63,213 nt of DNA, from contig JAICXC010000011.1 in assembly GCA_025980665.1 (NCBI GenBank), positions 1-63,213 of the forward strand, in the 5' to 3' direction. Shown here piece by piece: positions 49,465 to 59,325 of the stretch. The notes under the pieces are model-generated. The model had not been told where the DNA came from, did not search any database, and saw only the letters and a list, made by a program, of their open reading frames with translations. Origin of the DNA: Bryobacteraceae bacterium. GTDB lineage: Bacteria; Acidobacteriota; Terriglobia; Bryobacterales; Bryobacteraceae. The position numbers and the translations under genes are program-made. The stretch's first letter is position 1. Each line of letters begins with the position of its first letter.

Positions 49465-50879
49465 TGTATCCCGACACCGACGCGTTCCACTTGGACCTCG
49501 GTGGAAAAGTACCGCAGTACCGTCTCATTGGCCGGATGGAACTCGAGGGCTGGTGCGACTAGCAATAGTCGGGGCGGATCGGTACGCAGCGAGACGCCGG
49601 GGAAGTATCCGCGGCCTTCGAACTCACCGCGCTCCAAGTGCCACTTCACGCGCATCCAGTAATCCAGGGCCTGGAGCGGCAAGTGGATGTCTTCACTGGC
49701 CTTTACCTCGATCACGACCAACCGGCCATCGTGGTCGACGGCGAGGAGATCCAGAATCCCACGGGAGCCCGCCGCGAACTGCGGGGCTTGGCCGTAAAGT
49801 GGCGTGTCACGTATACTGGCGTCGATATTGCATACAGAGGCACGTACGCGGGCTTCGAGCCAGGCTTCGGGATGACGCAGGTACAGGGGATTTGTCCGGT
49901 CGGCCGCGCTGGCGTTACGGAGACGCGTAAGCCCGCGCGCCAGAGCTTCGACCTCGGACATTTGGCGTGAACTTGCCGGATGGCGTTGGTCGATGCCGAA
50001 CAGCAGAGTGGATCCGGACGTTCGCGCGAACTCCAGGCCCCGTACCGCCATACTGACGGACCCATCCGGGCGTGGCCGGCGCTCAACGCCTTCGATCGCT
50101 TCGAGACGTTCTATCCAGCCAGCGAGTTCTGGACCGGGGACCGGCGCGCAAAACGGTTCGAGCCGGGTAGAGAAGTTGGTATAGTCGCCGGGCTCGACGG
50201 GTTCTTCCAGAATGCCGGAACCGTGGACGAAGACCCGGTATTGGGCGGCCTCGCGGTTCAGATAGCGGACCCGATGGCAGGTGGTATTTTCGGCGCCAAT
50301 GGGAACGAACACGGCAAGCGTGCCGACCGATAAGCGCGTCTCGCGTTGGCGCAAGTAGTCCAACCAAATCAGCCCGAAGCTCAGCACGCCGTCTGGGTCG
50401 ATAGCATCCTCGCCGGCGCCGATCGCCGCAATCGCCTGATTACCGCGGCGCAGCAGAGCCCTTGGATATGCCGGCGACAGGCTGTGTTGGAGGTCGGGTT
50501 CGGTGCTCAACTCCACCAGCTTCCAGCCGCTGAATTGGCGGCGCAGCGACATCCGGAACTGCTCGCGATACTTTAGCCTGGCCCCATGCCTCGCAGCGGG
50601 AGTGTTCGAGGCTTGCGCCAGATCGATCATCAGCAACGAGCCGGTGCGTCCTCCGAATCTTTCGACTTCCAGTTCCAGGAACCCTCGCCGAGCTTTGCCA
50701 ACCGCGCGGATCCGGCGCACCAGGTTGCGAGTCTCATCCCAGCATTCGAGCGTGCACATGTCGGCGCGAGTGCCGATCGCGAATTTGCCGGCGGAAATCG
50801 GCAGCGGATCTTCGCCAGGTTCGATCAGGACCGGCTGCGCGGCGGTCTTCAAAAACTCTTCGATGGCATCGCGAACCAC
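49368..50879 (-). CDS. Uncharacterised protein with C-terminal PD-(D/E)XK-like nuclease core
   Basis: The 503-residue protein is unknown in its first 330 residues, which are rich in beta/alpha segments with no clear motif. At about residues 370-395 it reads GSRGILDLLAVDHDGRLVVIEVKAS. The Asp before a strand and the E-V-K triad match the PD-(D/E)XK fold of NucS-like and Holliday-junction-type nucleases, followed by the helix LPLQALDYWMRVKWHLERGEF. DNA or RNA cleavage is inferred from that core only. The C-terminus runs 97 bases into the next gene. Confidence 0.75.
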   Translation of the reverse strand: MVRDAIEEFLKTAAQPVLIEPGEDPLPISAGKFAIGTRADMCTLECWDETRNLVRRIRAVGKARRGFLELEVERFGGRTGSLLMIDLAQASNTPAARHGARLKYREQFRMSLRRQFSGWKLVELSTEPDLQHSLSPAYPRALLRRGNQAIAAIGAGEDAIDPDGVLSFGLIWLDYLRQRETRLSVGTLAVFVPIGAENTTCHRVRYLNREAAQYRVFVHGSGILEEPVEPGDYTNFSTRLEPFCAPVPGPELAGWIERLEAIEGVERRPRPDGSVSMAVRGLEFARTSGSTLLFGIDQRHPASSRQMSEVEALARGLTRLRNASAADRTNPLYLRHPEAWLEARVRASVCNIDASIRDTPLYGQAPQFAAGSRGILDLLAVDHDGRLVVIEVKASEDIHLPLQALDYWMRVKWHLERGEFEGRGYFPGVSLRTDPPRLLLVAPALEFHPANETVLRYFSTEVQVERVGVGIQWRQELRVMFRVPSALLQLWPSQSSGRYDKRS

Positions 50880-50914
50880 GGCAAATTAGTGGCGGCCGCG
50901 TTCCAAAAATATCC

Positions 50915-52384
50915 TCAGAATGTCAGTTCTTTTTTCGACGAGGCGTGTTTTTCGAGTTCCTTGCGGTCTCCGAAATACGTGGGCTTGGCGATTCCCTTGC
51001 TAAATAGGTCGCGGGCCTGATCGTCGAAGTGCGGGGAGTCGGACCGGTCGCTTTCTCCTGGGACCAGGATCGAAACAGCGTTGGGGAGCTTCGATAGTTC
51101 CACGATCTGCGTCGCGGTTTGACCGCCTGTACCCATCATGACTGCGCCCCGGCGCTCAAACGTTATCGCTCGAGGAGTGATCATCCCAGCTTCCGGTACC
51201 ATTCCGCCGGCGGCCGGCGTGGACCGTGATGCGCCATCGCGAGCCACGCGAAACATGGTTCCGTAATCCGCGTGATAGGGAAGCTCGGTTTCAACGTGAT
51301 CCTGAGCTTTGCGGAGCGCTGCACGGATGCGATTGTTGCTGAGCGAATCCGGCGGCTCGAGCGCCGAGGCTTCGGGCTTGCCCAGAGCCATCTTGAACAG
51401 ATAAAACGCCAACGCTTCCATGGAAGTTGCATCGCTACGGCGGCTCCAGCCGGTCAGCATCTGGACGAAAGGCAGCTCCGGCGCCACCTTAACCAATCGC
51501 GCCTGCCAGGTTTCCGCCTTGTATAGGGTCGTCGAGAACGCTACATCCACGGCGCGTCCGAAGGGCCAAGTGTTTTGCGCGGCCAGGAGCTGAATAGTCA
51601 TTGCTTCTGACTGCGGCACGATTCGTTGGCGCAGCAGTATTCCGTCCTCCGGCATCCTTCCCGAGGTGTCGAATATTTCGCCCTGCACAGTCCCGACCAG
51701 CGCACTGCCCAGGATCTGTCCTATCCCAAGTGAAGCTTGCACCTCGGCGAGACTGCGGGCAGTGATCACCGTCCAAGCTTCGTCCAGCATCCGCGGACCG
51801 GCGGTTTCGGTCGAACCACTCCAGCCCACGGCCAAGAAAGCGCTGTGACCAACCAATGGAAAAGGAATCCCCGGAGGCGCGACGCCCGACAGCGCAATCT
51901 GCTCATCCGATGCGTACCAACGCATCTCATAAGGACGTCCATCGTCATTCCATCCGCTAAGAGGATCCAGAATGGCGATGACGTTTCCGGAGGTACTGCG
52001 GGCCGGACCAATCAACACATCATTCGATCCATGGATGCTCGCGAACGCGCGGCGGCTGAAGGCCACCACCATCGCAGGGCTAACCGGGGACTCCGGCGAG
52101 CCGGAGGCTTCGGAAAGATAACGGTTGATACCGGCGCAAAATGCCTCGACGATTGCGTTCACCCGCGGCGAAAGCGCTACATCTTGTGCCGTTCCGGCGC
52201 CTCGAAGATTACGCAGCAGAGCATCCTTGCGGTCTTCGGCCTGGGCGTATCCGGCGGCATAAGCGGCTCCGTCGGAGGTGCGGGCGAAGATGTGAGGAGT
52301 CCCGAAATTATCGCGGACAATTTCTACGTTTTCAGCGCCGAAAGCGCTGAGGCCTGTCATCAGGCACAAGAGGAGAAGACGCAC
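50915..52384 (-). CDS. Short penicillin-acylase-like Ntn hydrolase, secreted
   Basis: The signal peptide (MRLLLLCLMTGLSAFGA) is followed by VEIVRDNFGTPHIFARTSDGAAYAAGYAQAEDR, the penicillin amidase alpha-chain opening. S120 in IHGSND fits the autocatalytic N-terminal serine of the beta chain, followed by GNVIAILDPLSGW and VGHSAFLAVGWSG. The C-terminus has PGESDRSDSPHFDDQARDLFSKG, another family hallmark. At 489 residues it is much shorter than the usual 700-800, mainly through a reduced alpha chain and loops. Its substrate (acylated amine or homoserine lactone) is unknown. The 137-aa gene precedes it on the same strand, 8 bp upstream. Confidence 0.85.
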   Translation of the reverse strand: MRLLLLCLMTGLSAFGAENVEIVRDNFGTPHIFARTSDGAAYAAGYAQAEDRKDALLRNLRGAGTAQDVALSPRVNAIVEAFCAGINRYLSEASGSPESPVSPAMVVAFSRRAFASIHGSNDVLIGPARSTSGNVIAILDPLSGWNDDGRPYEMRWYASDEQIALSGVAPPGIPFPLVGHSAFLAVGWSGSTETAGPRMLDEAWTVITARSLAEVQASLGIGQILGSALVGTVQGEIFDTSGRMPEDGILLRQRIVPQSEAMTIQLLAAQNTWPFGRAVDVAFSTTLYKAETWQARLVKVAPELPFVQMLTGWSRRSDATSMEALAFYLFKMALGKPEASALEPPDSLSNNRIRAALRKAQDHVETELPYHADYGTMFRVARDGASRSTPAAGGMVPEAGMITPRAITFERRGAVMMGTGGQTATQIVELSKLPNAVSILVPGESDRSDSPHFDDQARDLFSKGIAKPTYFGDRKELEKHASSKKELTF

Positions 52385-52392
52385 GGACGCCC

Positions 52393-52806
52393 TCAGCGGC
52401 TGTCGTCGTCGATGGCGATCTTTAACGCACGCAGGAATTTCTGATCCTGCGAAGTGAGCTGTATCTTTCCTACCCGGCGGCGACGTCCAGTTTCCGGTTG
52501 GGATTCCAGTTCCACCGTCTCTTCGGACTCGTCGTTCTCTTCGCCTTCCGCGCGTTTGTTGAATCCGATGGTGGCTTCCAGGACCAGGAAGACGTCGTAA
52601 CCGGCGCGTTTGATCTCCCCAATCGCGGCGGCTATACGGTCGGAATCAGAAAGCGACTCGTTGATCGCGTTCCCCAATTCCTGCATGAGATCTCGCAAGC
52701 GATCGTCCAATTCATTCCTCGTTTCTACCGAGCGAACCCACCTACCGGGTCCTATGCCACCTTCAGCATACCACCCGTTTTTCGGGGGGTCGAACGGTTG
52801 CATCAT
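52393..52806 (-). CDS. Hypothetical acidic protein
   Basis: The 137-residue protein starts MMQPFDPPKNGWYAEGGIGPGRWV. A helical segment follows (TRNELDDRLRDLMQELGNAINESLSDSDRIAAAIGEIKRAGYDVFLVLEATIGF), then a very acidic stretch (EGEENDESEETVELESQ), and it ends with the basic QDQKFLRALKIAIDDDSR. It has no signal or membrane segment. I do not recognise a family. It lies 8 bp upstream of the acylase-like gene on the same strand and is divergent from the membrane-protein gene at 52858. Confidence 0.65.
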   Translation of the reverse strand: MMQPFDPPKNGWYAEGGIGPGRWVRSVETRNELDDRLRDLMQELGNAINESLSDSDRIAAAIGEIKRAGYDVFLVLEATIGFNKRAEGEENDESEETVELESQPETGRRRRVGKIQLTSQDQKFLRALKIAIDDDSR

Positions 52807-52857
52807 ATCTCAATATCGGCTGCCAGGACACGGTCTGTTAGGATGAGGGTGCGGCCG

Positions 52858-53133
52858 ATGAAAATCGACAAGCATAGCAAAGCGGGGCGGTTTCTCGAGC
52901 ATGTAGTGCCTGGCGTGGTGCGACCTTTGCGCGTGCTTTGGAACGAGATTATCGGCTTTGTTTTCCTTTGCCTGGCCGCTTGGGCTGTGCCTTCTGCGAT
53001 CCGCAATGTGCGCACTATGCAAACCCAGGAGAGCGGTCTCGGTCGAGTGGCGCTCTCGGTCGGCTTCTTTTGCCTAATGGCGTATTTCGGAATTTCTTCC
53101 TTCCTGCGAGCCCGCAAAATCTCTCGATCATGA
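52858..53133 (+). CDS. Small membrane protein coupled to methylmalonyl-CoA mutase gene
   Basis: The 91-residue protein has a basic N-terminus ([17 protein letters not shown]) and two hydrophobic spans: [19 protein letters not shown] and [20 protein letters not shown]. It ends with a basic tail. An AGGATGAGGG element precedes the ATG. Its TGA overlaps the mutase ATG (ATGA), so translation is coupled. The function is unknown. Confidence 0.75.
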   Translation: MKIDKHSKAGRFLEHVVPGVVRPLRVLWNEIIGFVFLCLAAWAVPSAIRNVRTMQTQESGLGRVALSVGFFCLMAYFGISSFLRARKISRS

Positions 53134-54629
53134 GCGATCCCGCTGAGTTGCCGGGCCAATTTCCGTTCACGCGCGGCATCCATCCCGGCATGTATCGCAG
53201 CCGGCTTTGGACCATGCGCCAGTACGCCGGATTCGGATCGGCCGAGGAAAGCAACCGCCGCTACCGATTCCTTCTGGGGCAGGGGATCACCGGACTTTCT
53301 GTGGCGTTCGATCTACCAACGCAGATGGGTATGGATTCGGATCATGCTCTGGCTGCGGGCGAAGTCGGTCGGGTGGGTGTCGCGATCTGTTCCCTGGCCG
53401 ACATGGAAACGCTGTTTGAGGGAATCCGTCTGGATCAGGTCACGACGTCGATGACCATTAATTCCACTGCGGCGATTCTGCTCTCGCTGTACGCACTGGT
53501 GGCTCGGAATCAGGGAGCCGATCTCAAGAAACTATCGGGGACGGTGCAGAACGACATTCTGAAGGAATACATCGCGCGCGGGACCTATATCTATCCGCCA
53601 CGCCCGGCGATGCGCATCGTCACCGACCTGTTCGCCTGGGCGGGCACGGAACTTCCGGAGTGGAACACGATTTCGATCAGCGGCTATCACATTCGCGAAG
53701 CCGGATCGACGGCAATCCAGGAAGTGGCGTTCACCCTGGCCAACGCCATCGCTTATATAGAGGCTGCCGTCCGCGCGGGCCTGGGCGTCGACGCGTTTGC
53801 ACCGCGAGTTTCTTTCTTCTTCAACGCGCACAGTGATTTTCTGGAGGAAATCGCCAAGTATCGCGCGGCTCGGCGGCTCTATGCGCACATCATGAAGGAA
53901 CGCTTCGGGGCGAAGGATCCAAGATCGATGATGATGCGGTTTCACACCCAGACCGCCGGGTCGACGCTTACCGCGCAACAGCCCGACGTGAACGTGGTAC
54001 GCGTGGCGTTGCAGGCGATGTCCGCCGTGCTGGGCGGCACGCAATCGCTGCACACAAATGGGCGCGATGAGGCATTGGGCTTGCCCACCGAGGAGTCGGC
54101 GCGTCTTGCGCTACGCACGCAGCAGATCATCGCTCATGAGAGCGGGATCACTAAGGTGGCCGATCCGCTGGGCGGCAGCGTTTACGTCGAAGATCTGACC
54201 GACAAGATCGAGCGCGGGGCCCGGGAGTATCTTGAGCGCATTGACGGCTTAGGCGGGACGTTGGCGGCAATCGAGAAGGGCTGGATTCAAGCCGAGATTC
54301 AGAACGCGGCATATGAATTCCAGCAACAGGTGGAGCGCGGGGAAAAGATCGTGGTGGGCGTCAACCGGTTCCAGCAGCAAAACGAGCACTCCGTTGCGGC
54401 TTTGCATATCGATTCGACGATCGAGCAGCAGCAAGTGGAGCGCTTGCGCCAGGTGCGGGGATCGCGGGATAACGCAGAGATAGCGGCGCGCCTTGGCGCG
54501 CTGGAAAATGTCGCGCGCGGTTCCGACAATCTGATGCCCAAGATCCTCGCGGCCTGCGAAGCCTTCGCGACGGTCGGCGAAATTTCGGATTGCCTGAGAA
54601 AGGTTTTCGGCGAGTATCGTGAGGGCTGA
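53130..54629 (+). CDS. Methylmalonyl-CoA mutase large subunit (catalytic domain only)
   Basis: The 499-residue protein matches the mutase TIM-barrel domain: [106 protein letters not shown] and [32 protein letters not shown]. The cobalamin-binding domain is absent, as in enzymes with a separate small B12 subunit, which is not adjacent. It isomerises a short-chain acyl-CoA (methylmalonyl, isobutyryl or ethylmalonyl type). The GTG of trmFO lies inside its last 11 bases. Confidence 0.92.
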   Translation: MSDPAELPGQFPFTRGIHPGMYRSRLWTMRQYAGFGSAEESNRRYRFLLGQGITGLSVAFDLPTQMGMDSDHALAAGEVGRVGVAICSLADMETLFEGIRLDQVTTSMTINSTAAILLSLYALVARNQGADLKKLSGTVQNDILKEYIARGTYIYPPRPAMRIVTDLFAWAGTELPEWNTISISGYHIREAGSTAIQEVAFTLANAIAYIEAAVRAGLGVDAFAPRVSFFFNAHSDFLEEIAKYRAARRLYAHIMKERFGAKDPRSMMMRFHTQTAGSTLTAQQPDVNVVRVALQAMSAVLGGTQSLHTNGRDEALGLPTEESARLALRTQQIIAHESGITKVADPLGGSVYVEDLTDKIERGAREYLERIDGLGGTLAAIEKGWIQAEIQNAAYEFQQQVERGEKIVVGVNRFQQQNEHSVAALHIDSTIEQQQVERLRQVRGSRDNAEIAARLGALENVARGSDNLMPKILAACEAFATVGEISDCLRKVFGEYREG

Positions 54630-55944
54630 AGTCCATATCATCGGCGGCGGCCTGGCAGGCTGTGAGGCGGCTTGGCAAGTGGCTCGCGCGGGGGGGCGCG
54701 CGGTCCTCTACGAGATGCGGCCTGTGCGATCGACGCCGGCACATAAGACGAATGCATTGGCGGAACTGGTGTGCAGCAATTCCCTCAAGAGCGAGCAGGA
54801 GCATGGCGCTCCGTGGCTGCTTAAAGAAGAACTGCGCCGCTTGGGATCGCTGTTAATCAAGGAGATCGCCCCGAGAACGCGAGTGCCCGCCGGCCACGCC
54901 CTGACGGTAGATCGCGACCTGTTCGCGGCCGAGGTCACGCGCGCTCTCGAAGCGGATCCGGCCATCGAAATCCGCCGCGAAGAAGTTACGACACTCAATC
55001 CCGAGCATATCTGGATCATTGCGAGTGGACCGCTGACATCCGACGTGCTCGCTGCGGAGATCGGGCTGCTGACGGGGTCGCAACGGCTGTTCTTCTACGA
55101 CAGCATCAGTCCGATTGTCGACGCGGAGTCAATCGACATGTCGATTGCGTTCGCGGCGTCACGCTACGGTAAGTCGCTGGACGGCACCGACGACTATCTG
55201 AACTGTCCTTTTGACAAAGCCGAGTACGAAGCTTTTCTCGACGTGCTGCTGGCGGCAGAGAGCGTACCCGCACATATCGGCGAAGACAAAGTGAACTACT
55301 TCGAAGCCTGCCTGCCGATCGAAGAGATCGCCCGGCGTGGTCGCGACACATTGCGCTTCGGGCCCATGAAACCCATGGGATTGACCGATCCGCGCACTGG
55401 ACGTCGGCCTTACGCTGTGGTCCAGCTTCGGAGTGAAAACGCGCGATCGGGAAGCTTCAATCTGGTCGGATTCCAGAATCATATGCGTTTCGGCGAGCAA
55501 CAGCGCGTGCTGCGGATGATCCCGGGACTCCAGAACGCCGAGTTCTTGCGTTTTGGCCAGGTGCACCGCAACACATATATCAACGGACCTGCTTTGCTAA
55601 CCTCCGCGCTGCAACTGCGGACGCGTCCAAATATTTTCTTCGCCGGGCAGATTTCGGGCGTCGAAGGATATGTGGAGTCCATCGCTACGGGCTTAGTAGC
55701 TGGCCGGGGAGCGGCGGCTTTAGCTGCCTCTGAAGATGTTCGCGCGTTCCCGCGCGAAACGGCAATGGGATCGCTGTGCGCCTACGTGTGCGGAGCCGAT
55801 CCAGCCAATTACCAGCCCGCGAATATCACCTTCGATTTGCTGCCGAAGCTTGAAAATCCGCCGCGCGATCGCAAAGTGCGGCACGCGGAAGTCTGCCGGC
55901 GGGCACTGGCCGCACTCGAACAGCACCTTTACTCGCATGCCTGA
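54619..55944 (+). CDS. trmFO: Methylenetetrahydrofolate-tRNA-(uracil-54-C5) methyltransferase TrmFO
   Basis: The 441-residue flavoprotein starts with the FAD dinucleotide motif [19 protein letters not shown]. It continues with [27 protein letters not shown], the TrmFO/Gid signature. Further landmarks are [49 protein letters not shown] and [17 protein letters not shown]. It makes ribothymidine 54 in tRNA using methylenetetrahydrofolate. The start is GTG 54619 within the mutase gene. Its end overlaps the Xer gene, the same trmFO-xer order as in Firmicutes. Confidence 0.96.
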   Translation: MRAEVHIIGGGLAGCEAAWQVARAGGRAVLYEMRPVRSTPAHKTNALAELVCSNSLKSEQEHGAPWLLKEELRRLGSLLIKEIAPRTRVPAGHALTVDRDLFAAEVTRALEADPAIEIRREEVTTLNPEHIWIIASGPLTSDVLAAEIGLLTGSQRLFFYDSISPIVDAESIDMSIAFAASRYGKSLDGTDDYLNCPFDKAEYEAFLDVLLAAESVPAHIGEDKVNYFEACLPIEEIARRGRDTLRFGPMKPMGLTDPRTGRRPYAVVQLRSENARSGSFNLVGFQNHMRFGEQQRVLRMIPGLQNAEFLRFGQVHRNTYINGPALLTSALQLRTRPNIFFAGQISGVEGYVESIATGLVAGRGAAALAASEDVRAFPRETAMGSLCAYVCGADPANYQPANITFDLLPKLENPPRDRKVRHAEVCRRALAALEQHLYSHA

Positions 55945-56857
55945 AGCGCCGGCTTCCGAGCTAACGAGAGCAATCGGCCGCTATCTCGCCGATCTGCGTT
56001 TGCAAAACGCCTCGCCGCACACGCTACGCAACTATGCGAGCGATCTGGAACAGTTTGCGGCCTATTTCACGCCCCCGGGCCAGCAACCGCCCGCCCCCGC
56101 CGAGCTTACGGTGCTGCAAATCCGCGAATGGTTGGGCGATCTTTACCATCGCCGTTTAAGCCCTCTTTCCGTCCGGCGGAAGCTGGCGGCAGTGCGCTCG
56201 CTGTTTCAGTATCTTGCTAAGCAAGGCAGCGTTCCATCTAATATCGCGCGGCTCGTAAAAACTCCCAAAGCCCCGCAACGCCTGCCGGCGGTTCCGACGG
56301 CCGAGCAGACCAACGACCTCATCAACGCTGTCGCCGAGGATCGTCTGGAGCGTCCGTTCCCGGAGCGCGATCGGCTGATTTTCGAGCTGCTGTACGGCTG
56401 CGGCCTGCGCATCAGCGAACTCGTCGGGCTGGATCTGGACGATTTCGATTATCGTGAGCAGTGGATTCGCGTGCGTGGCAAGGGCCGCAAAGAGCGCCAG
56501 ATTCCGTACGGCGCCACCGCCGCCGTGGCGCTCGAAAAGTATCTCGCAGTGCGCTCCGTTAAATCGCGCGAAAAAGGATTGTTCGCGAATCACTTGGGCA
56601 CGCGGCTTTCCGATCGCGGCGCACGCGGCATCGTGAAGCTGTACGCGCGTCTGGTATCGGGCGATGCCTCCATGCATCCGCACAGCCTGCGGCACGCCTT
56701 CGCGACCCACCTGCTGGCGGATGGTGCAGATCTACGCGCGATCCAGGAACTGCTGGGGCACGCGCGCCTCGCGACCACGCAGAAATACACCCAGGTTTCG
56801 CTGACAGATTTGATGGCGGTGTACGATCGCGCGCATCCGAAGGCTAAAAATCGATGA
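55937..56857 (+). CDS. Xer-type tyrosine recombinase
   Basis: The 306-residue protein has the SAM-like core-binding N-domain (ELTRAIGRYLADLRLQNASPHTLRNYASDLEQFAAYF). The tyrosine recombinase domain has Arg in YGCGLRISELVGLD, Lys in VRGKGRKERQIP, the HxxR box in HPHSLRHAFATHLLADGADLRAIQELLGHARLATTQKYTQV, and the nucleophilic Tyr at KYTQV. XerC and XerD cannot be separated by eye. It resolves chromosome dimers at dif. The start is ATG 55937 inside the trmFO end; upstream frame is trmFO shadow. No dif-like site was found. Confidence 0.93.
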   Translation: MPEAPASELTRAIGRYLADLRLQNASPHTLRNYASDLEQFAAYFTPPGQQPPAPAELTVLQIREWLGDLYHRRLSPLSVRRKLAAVRSLFQYLAKQGSVPSNIARLVKTPKAPQRLPAVPTAEQTNDLINAVAEDRLERPFPERDRLIFELLYGCGLRISELVGLDLDDFDYREQWIRVRGKGRKERQIPYGATAAVALEKYLAVRSVKSREKGLFANHLGTRLSDRGARGIVKLYARLVSGDASMHPHSLRHAFATHLLADGADLRAIQELLGHARLATTQKYTQVSLTDLMAVYDRAHPKAKNR

Positions 56858-56879
56858 GGACGCTACAATCGAGGTGAGA

Positions 56880-57441
56880 ATGCTGACAGCCGCCGCCTAC
56901 GATATTCATGTGGAGCAGCTCCTGCAGAAGATGCGGCGTTTCCATGCCACGCTCAACGCCGCCGGTATTCCATACCGGATCATCGACGGATTGGCAGTGT
57001 TCATTCACGTGTTTGAAAAAGATCCTCTCAGAGCGTCTTACCAACGATGTAGACGCTGCGGTGCATCGGTCAGATTTACCTCGCATTAAGGCCGCGGCGG
57101 AGATGGCAGAGTTCCGATTTAGGCATGTCGCTGGCGTTGACATGTTAGTTGACAAGGAAAAACCCCAGGCCCGGTCGGCTGTTCATCTCGTGTTTGTAAA
57201 TGAAAAGGTCAGAACTGAGTACCTGGAGCCTGTTCCCGCATCCGAACCGGTGCGGACGAAAGAAGGCATCCTCATCGCCCCCGTCGCCGACCTCGTCCGC
57301 ATGAAGCTCACCAGTTTCCGGCTGAAAGATAAAGTCCACATTCAAGACCTGGATGGCGTGGGACTAATTACTCAAGAAATTGAGAAGAGCCTATCTGAGC
57401 CCTTGCGCCAGCGGCTGGCGGAAGTGCGCGCGACCGAATAA
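56880..57441 (+). pseudogene. Frameshifted nucleotidyltransferase-like gene
   Basis: The first frame encodes MLTAAAYDIHVEQLLQKMRRFHATLNAAGIPYRIIDGLAVFIHVFEKDPLRA. The next frame continues RLTNDVDAAVHRSDLPRIKAAAE through AVHLVFVNEKVRTEYLEPVP, KEGILIAPVADLVRMKLTSFRLKDKVHIQDLDGVGLI and ends LAEVRATE. The join falls at GCG/CGT near 57033-57036, consistent with loss of 2 bases from a GCGC repeat. The fused sequence looks like a complete minimal nucleotidyltransferase (GLAVFIH, DVDAAV catalytic Asp pair). Either it is a recent pseudogene or a sequencing indel. The first frame alone stops at 57089. Confidence 0.8.
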
Positions 57442-57554
57442 CGTCCCACTCACGCGCACGGGTTCCCATAGCCGGACACTCCCTTCCGGTCAGGCACGCT
57501 GATTTCAAGGGATTTTTCGCGGCACGAAACCTGCCTCAACTCCGTCAGTACATT

Positions 57555-58709
57555 ATGCAGGCAAGTTTGGAATCTCCGGTCATGGCAGTTCCCGCCGCGG
57601 CACGACCTTATCGCGTTCTGGTCTGTGACGATCAGCCCGACGTACTGCACGCCCTGCGGCTTCTGCTCAAAGGCCAGGGGTACGAAGCCGTGACGGTGGA
57701 TTCGCCTCGCGCGCTGCTGCGGGAGGCCCGCTCCGACGAATTCGATCTGATTCTGGCTGATTTGAATTACACGCGCGATACAACATCGGGTGAAGAAGGA
57801 TTAGACCTGCTCACAGGATTGGAATCGCAGGGGAACACCGCGCCAGTAATCGTGATGACCGCGTGGGGAAGCATCGACCTCGCCGTCGAAGCCATGCGGC
57901 GCGGCGCTTGCGATTTCGTCCAGAAGCCTTGGGACAACGACCGAGTGCTCGCGGTGATCCGCAAACAGGCAGATTCGGAACGGCGCAGGAAGTCGGAACT
58001 CGAAATCGCGGCGACCGTGCAGCAAAAATTGTTTCCGCGGGAGATGCGGCACTTGGGCACGATCGACTACGCTGGTCAATGTCTCGCGGCACGGGGTGTC
58101 GGCGGCGACTACTACGATTTTCTCGACCTGGGTGATCACTCCCTTGGTTTCGTGCTCGCCGATGTAGCCGGGAAAGGCGTCCCCGCGGCCCTGTTGATGG
58201 CGAATCTGCAAGCTTGCTTCCGGACACAAGCTGCCAGCGGCGTGCATCGGCTGGCCGAGCTGCTCGACGCTGTCCACAAGCACTTCTATTCCTCGACCGG
58301 ATCCGACCGATTCGCCACACTCTTTTTCGGCTCCTATGACGACCGCACGCGGCGAATGCATTACGCCAATTGCGGTCACTGCGCGCCTAGTCTATTGCGA
58401 GCGAATGGCGAGATGACACGGTTGGACTCAACGGCGACTATGCTGGGCGCATTCGAGGAATGGAACTGCGCCGAGGAAGAAGTGAGCCTCGACCCAGGCG
58501 ATACTCTGCTGCTTTATTCGGACGGCGTCACCGAGGCCGCCAACGCGACCGGCGATGAATTCGGCGAGGATCGTCTGGCTCGGACGCTTCGCGAAAACAG
58601 CTCCTTGACAGCGGCAGATCTGGTGCGTGAGATCGTCGACGCGGTCTCGGCCTTCAGCGGTCCTTCGAGGATGGACGATATCACCGTCGTGGCGATTCGC
58701 GGCGTGTGA
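57555..58709 (+). CDS. Response-regulator-linked PP2C (RsbU-like) phosphatase
   Basis: An N-terminal receiver domain at about residues 20-140 has VLVCDDQPDVLHAL, phosphoacceptor Asp in LILADLNYTRD, and KPW near its end (CDFVQKPWDN). A linker helix ELEIAATVQQKLFPREM, typical of RsbU proteins, leads to a PP2C/SpoIIE domain (GGDYYDFLDLGDHSLGFVLADVAGKGVPAALLMA, LLLYSDGVTEAAN). It probably dephosphorylates an anti-sigma-factor antagonist in response to a histidine kinase; neither partner is in the window. The ATG at 57555 is used; ATG 57582 (MAVPAAARPYRVL) is an equal alternative. Confidence 0.9.
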   Translation: MQASLESPVMAVPAAARPYRVLVCDDQPDVLHALRLLLKGQGYEAVTVDSPRALLREARSDEFDLILADLNYTRDTTSGEEGLDLLTGLESQGNTAPVIVMTAWGSIDLAVEAMRRGACDFVQKPWDNDRVLAVIRKQADSERRRKSELEIAATVQQKLFPREMRHLGTIDYAGQCLAARGVGGDYYDFLDLGDHSLGFVLADVAGKGVPAALLMANLQACFRTQAASGVHRLAELLDAVHKHFYSSTGSDRFATLFFGSYDDRTRRMHYANCGHCAPSLLRANGEMTRLDSTATMLGAFEEWNCAEEEVSLDPGDTLLLYSDGVTEAANATGDEFGEDRLARTLRENSSLTAADLVREIVDAVSAFSGPSRMDDITVVAIRGV

Positions 58710-58712
58710 AAC

Positions 58713-59273
58713 TTACGCGCGTGCTTGATACGAGGCGTCCGATGTGGACACCCGGATCTTCTCGCCCTCGTTGATGAACGGGGGGACTTGCACCACGAGA
58801 CCCGTCTCCATCTTCGCGGCCTTGGTGACGTTTGAAACCGACGCCCCCTTAATTCCTGGTTCAGTTTCCTTCACCGTCAGATCTACAGTAGCCGGAAGCT
58901 CCACGCTGATGGGCTTGCCTTCGTAGAACTCGACCAGCACCTTGAGATTCGGGGTCAGATAATCGGTCGCGTCCCCAAGCAGGTCCTTCACCAGGTGCAT
59001 CTGCTCGAAACTCTCCGTGTTCATGAAATAGTAGTACTCGCCGTCGTCGTACAGATACTCCATCTCCTGCTCATCGAGCGACGCCTTCTCCACCTTGTCT
59101 TCCGATGAGAACCGGTGCTCGATCATCGTGCCCGACTTGAAGTTGCGCATCTTCACCTGGACGAAACCGCGCAGGTTGCCCGGCGTGCGGTGTTCCATCT
59201 TGAAGACCGAGAACAGGTCGTTGTTGAACTTCACCACCATGCCCGGGCGGAGTTGTGTTGCGGCGATCTGCAT
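58713..59273 (-). CDS. efp: Translation elongation factor P (EF-P) with Asn at loop tip
   Basis: The 186-residue protein starts MQIAATQLRPGMVVKFNNDLFSVFKMEHRTPGNLRGFVQVKMRNF. It continues through three EF-P/eIF5A barrels (EYLYDDGEYYYFMNTESFEQMHL, VELPATVDLTVKETEPGIKGASVSNVTKAAKMETGLVVQVPPFINEGEKIRV). At the tip of the first loop, where EF-P normally has PGKG or PGRG with modified Lys/Arg, this protein reads PG-N33-LRG. It relieves polyproline stalling. The upstream in-frame Met at 59312 is rejected as start. It is convergent with the PP2C gene. Confidence 0.94.
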   Translation of the reverse strand: MQIAATQLRPGMVVKFNNDLFSVFKMEHRTPGNLRGFVQVKMRNFKSGTMIEHRFSSEDKVEKASLDEQEMEYLYDDGEYYYFMNTESFEQMHLVKDLLGDATDYLTPNLKVLVEFYEGKPISVELPATVDLTVKETEPGIKGASVSNVTKAAKMETGLVVQVPPFINEGEKIRVSTSDASYQARA

Positions 59274-59325
59274 ATAGGGAAGTCTCAGTTTAGCAAACAC
59301 GCCGACTTTCACCCCAATTTTCCCC

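Noticed and set aside
57442..57554. Gap after the frameshifted gene checked for a tRNA or small RNA
   Set aside because: No cloverleaf, T-loop consensus or terminator hairpin is visible.
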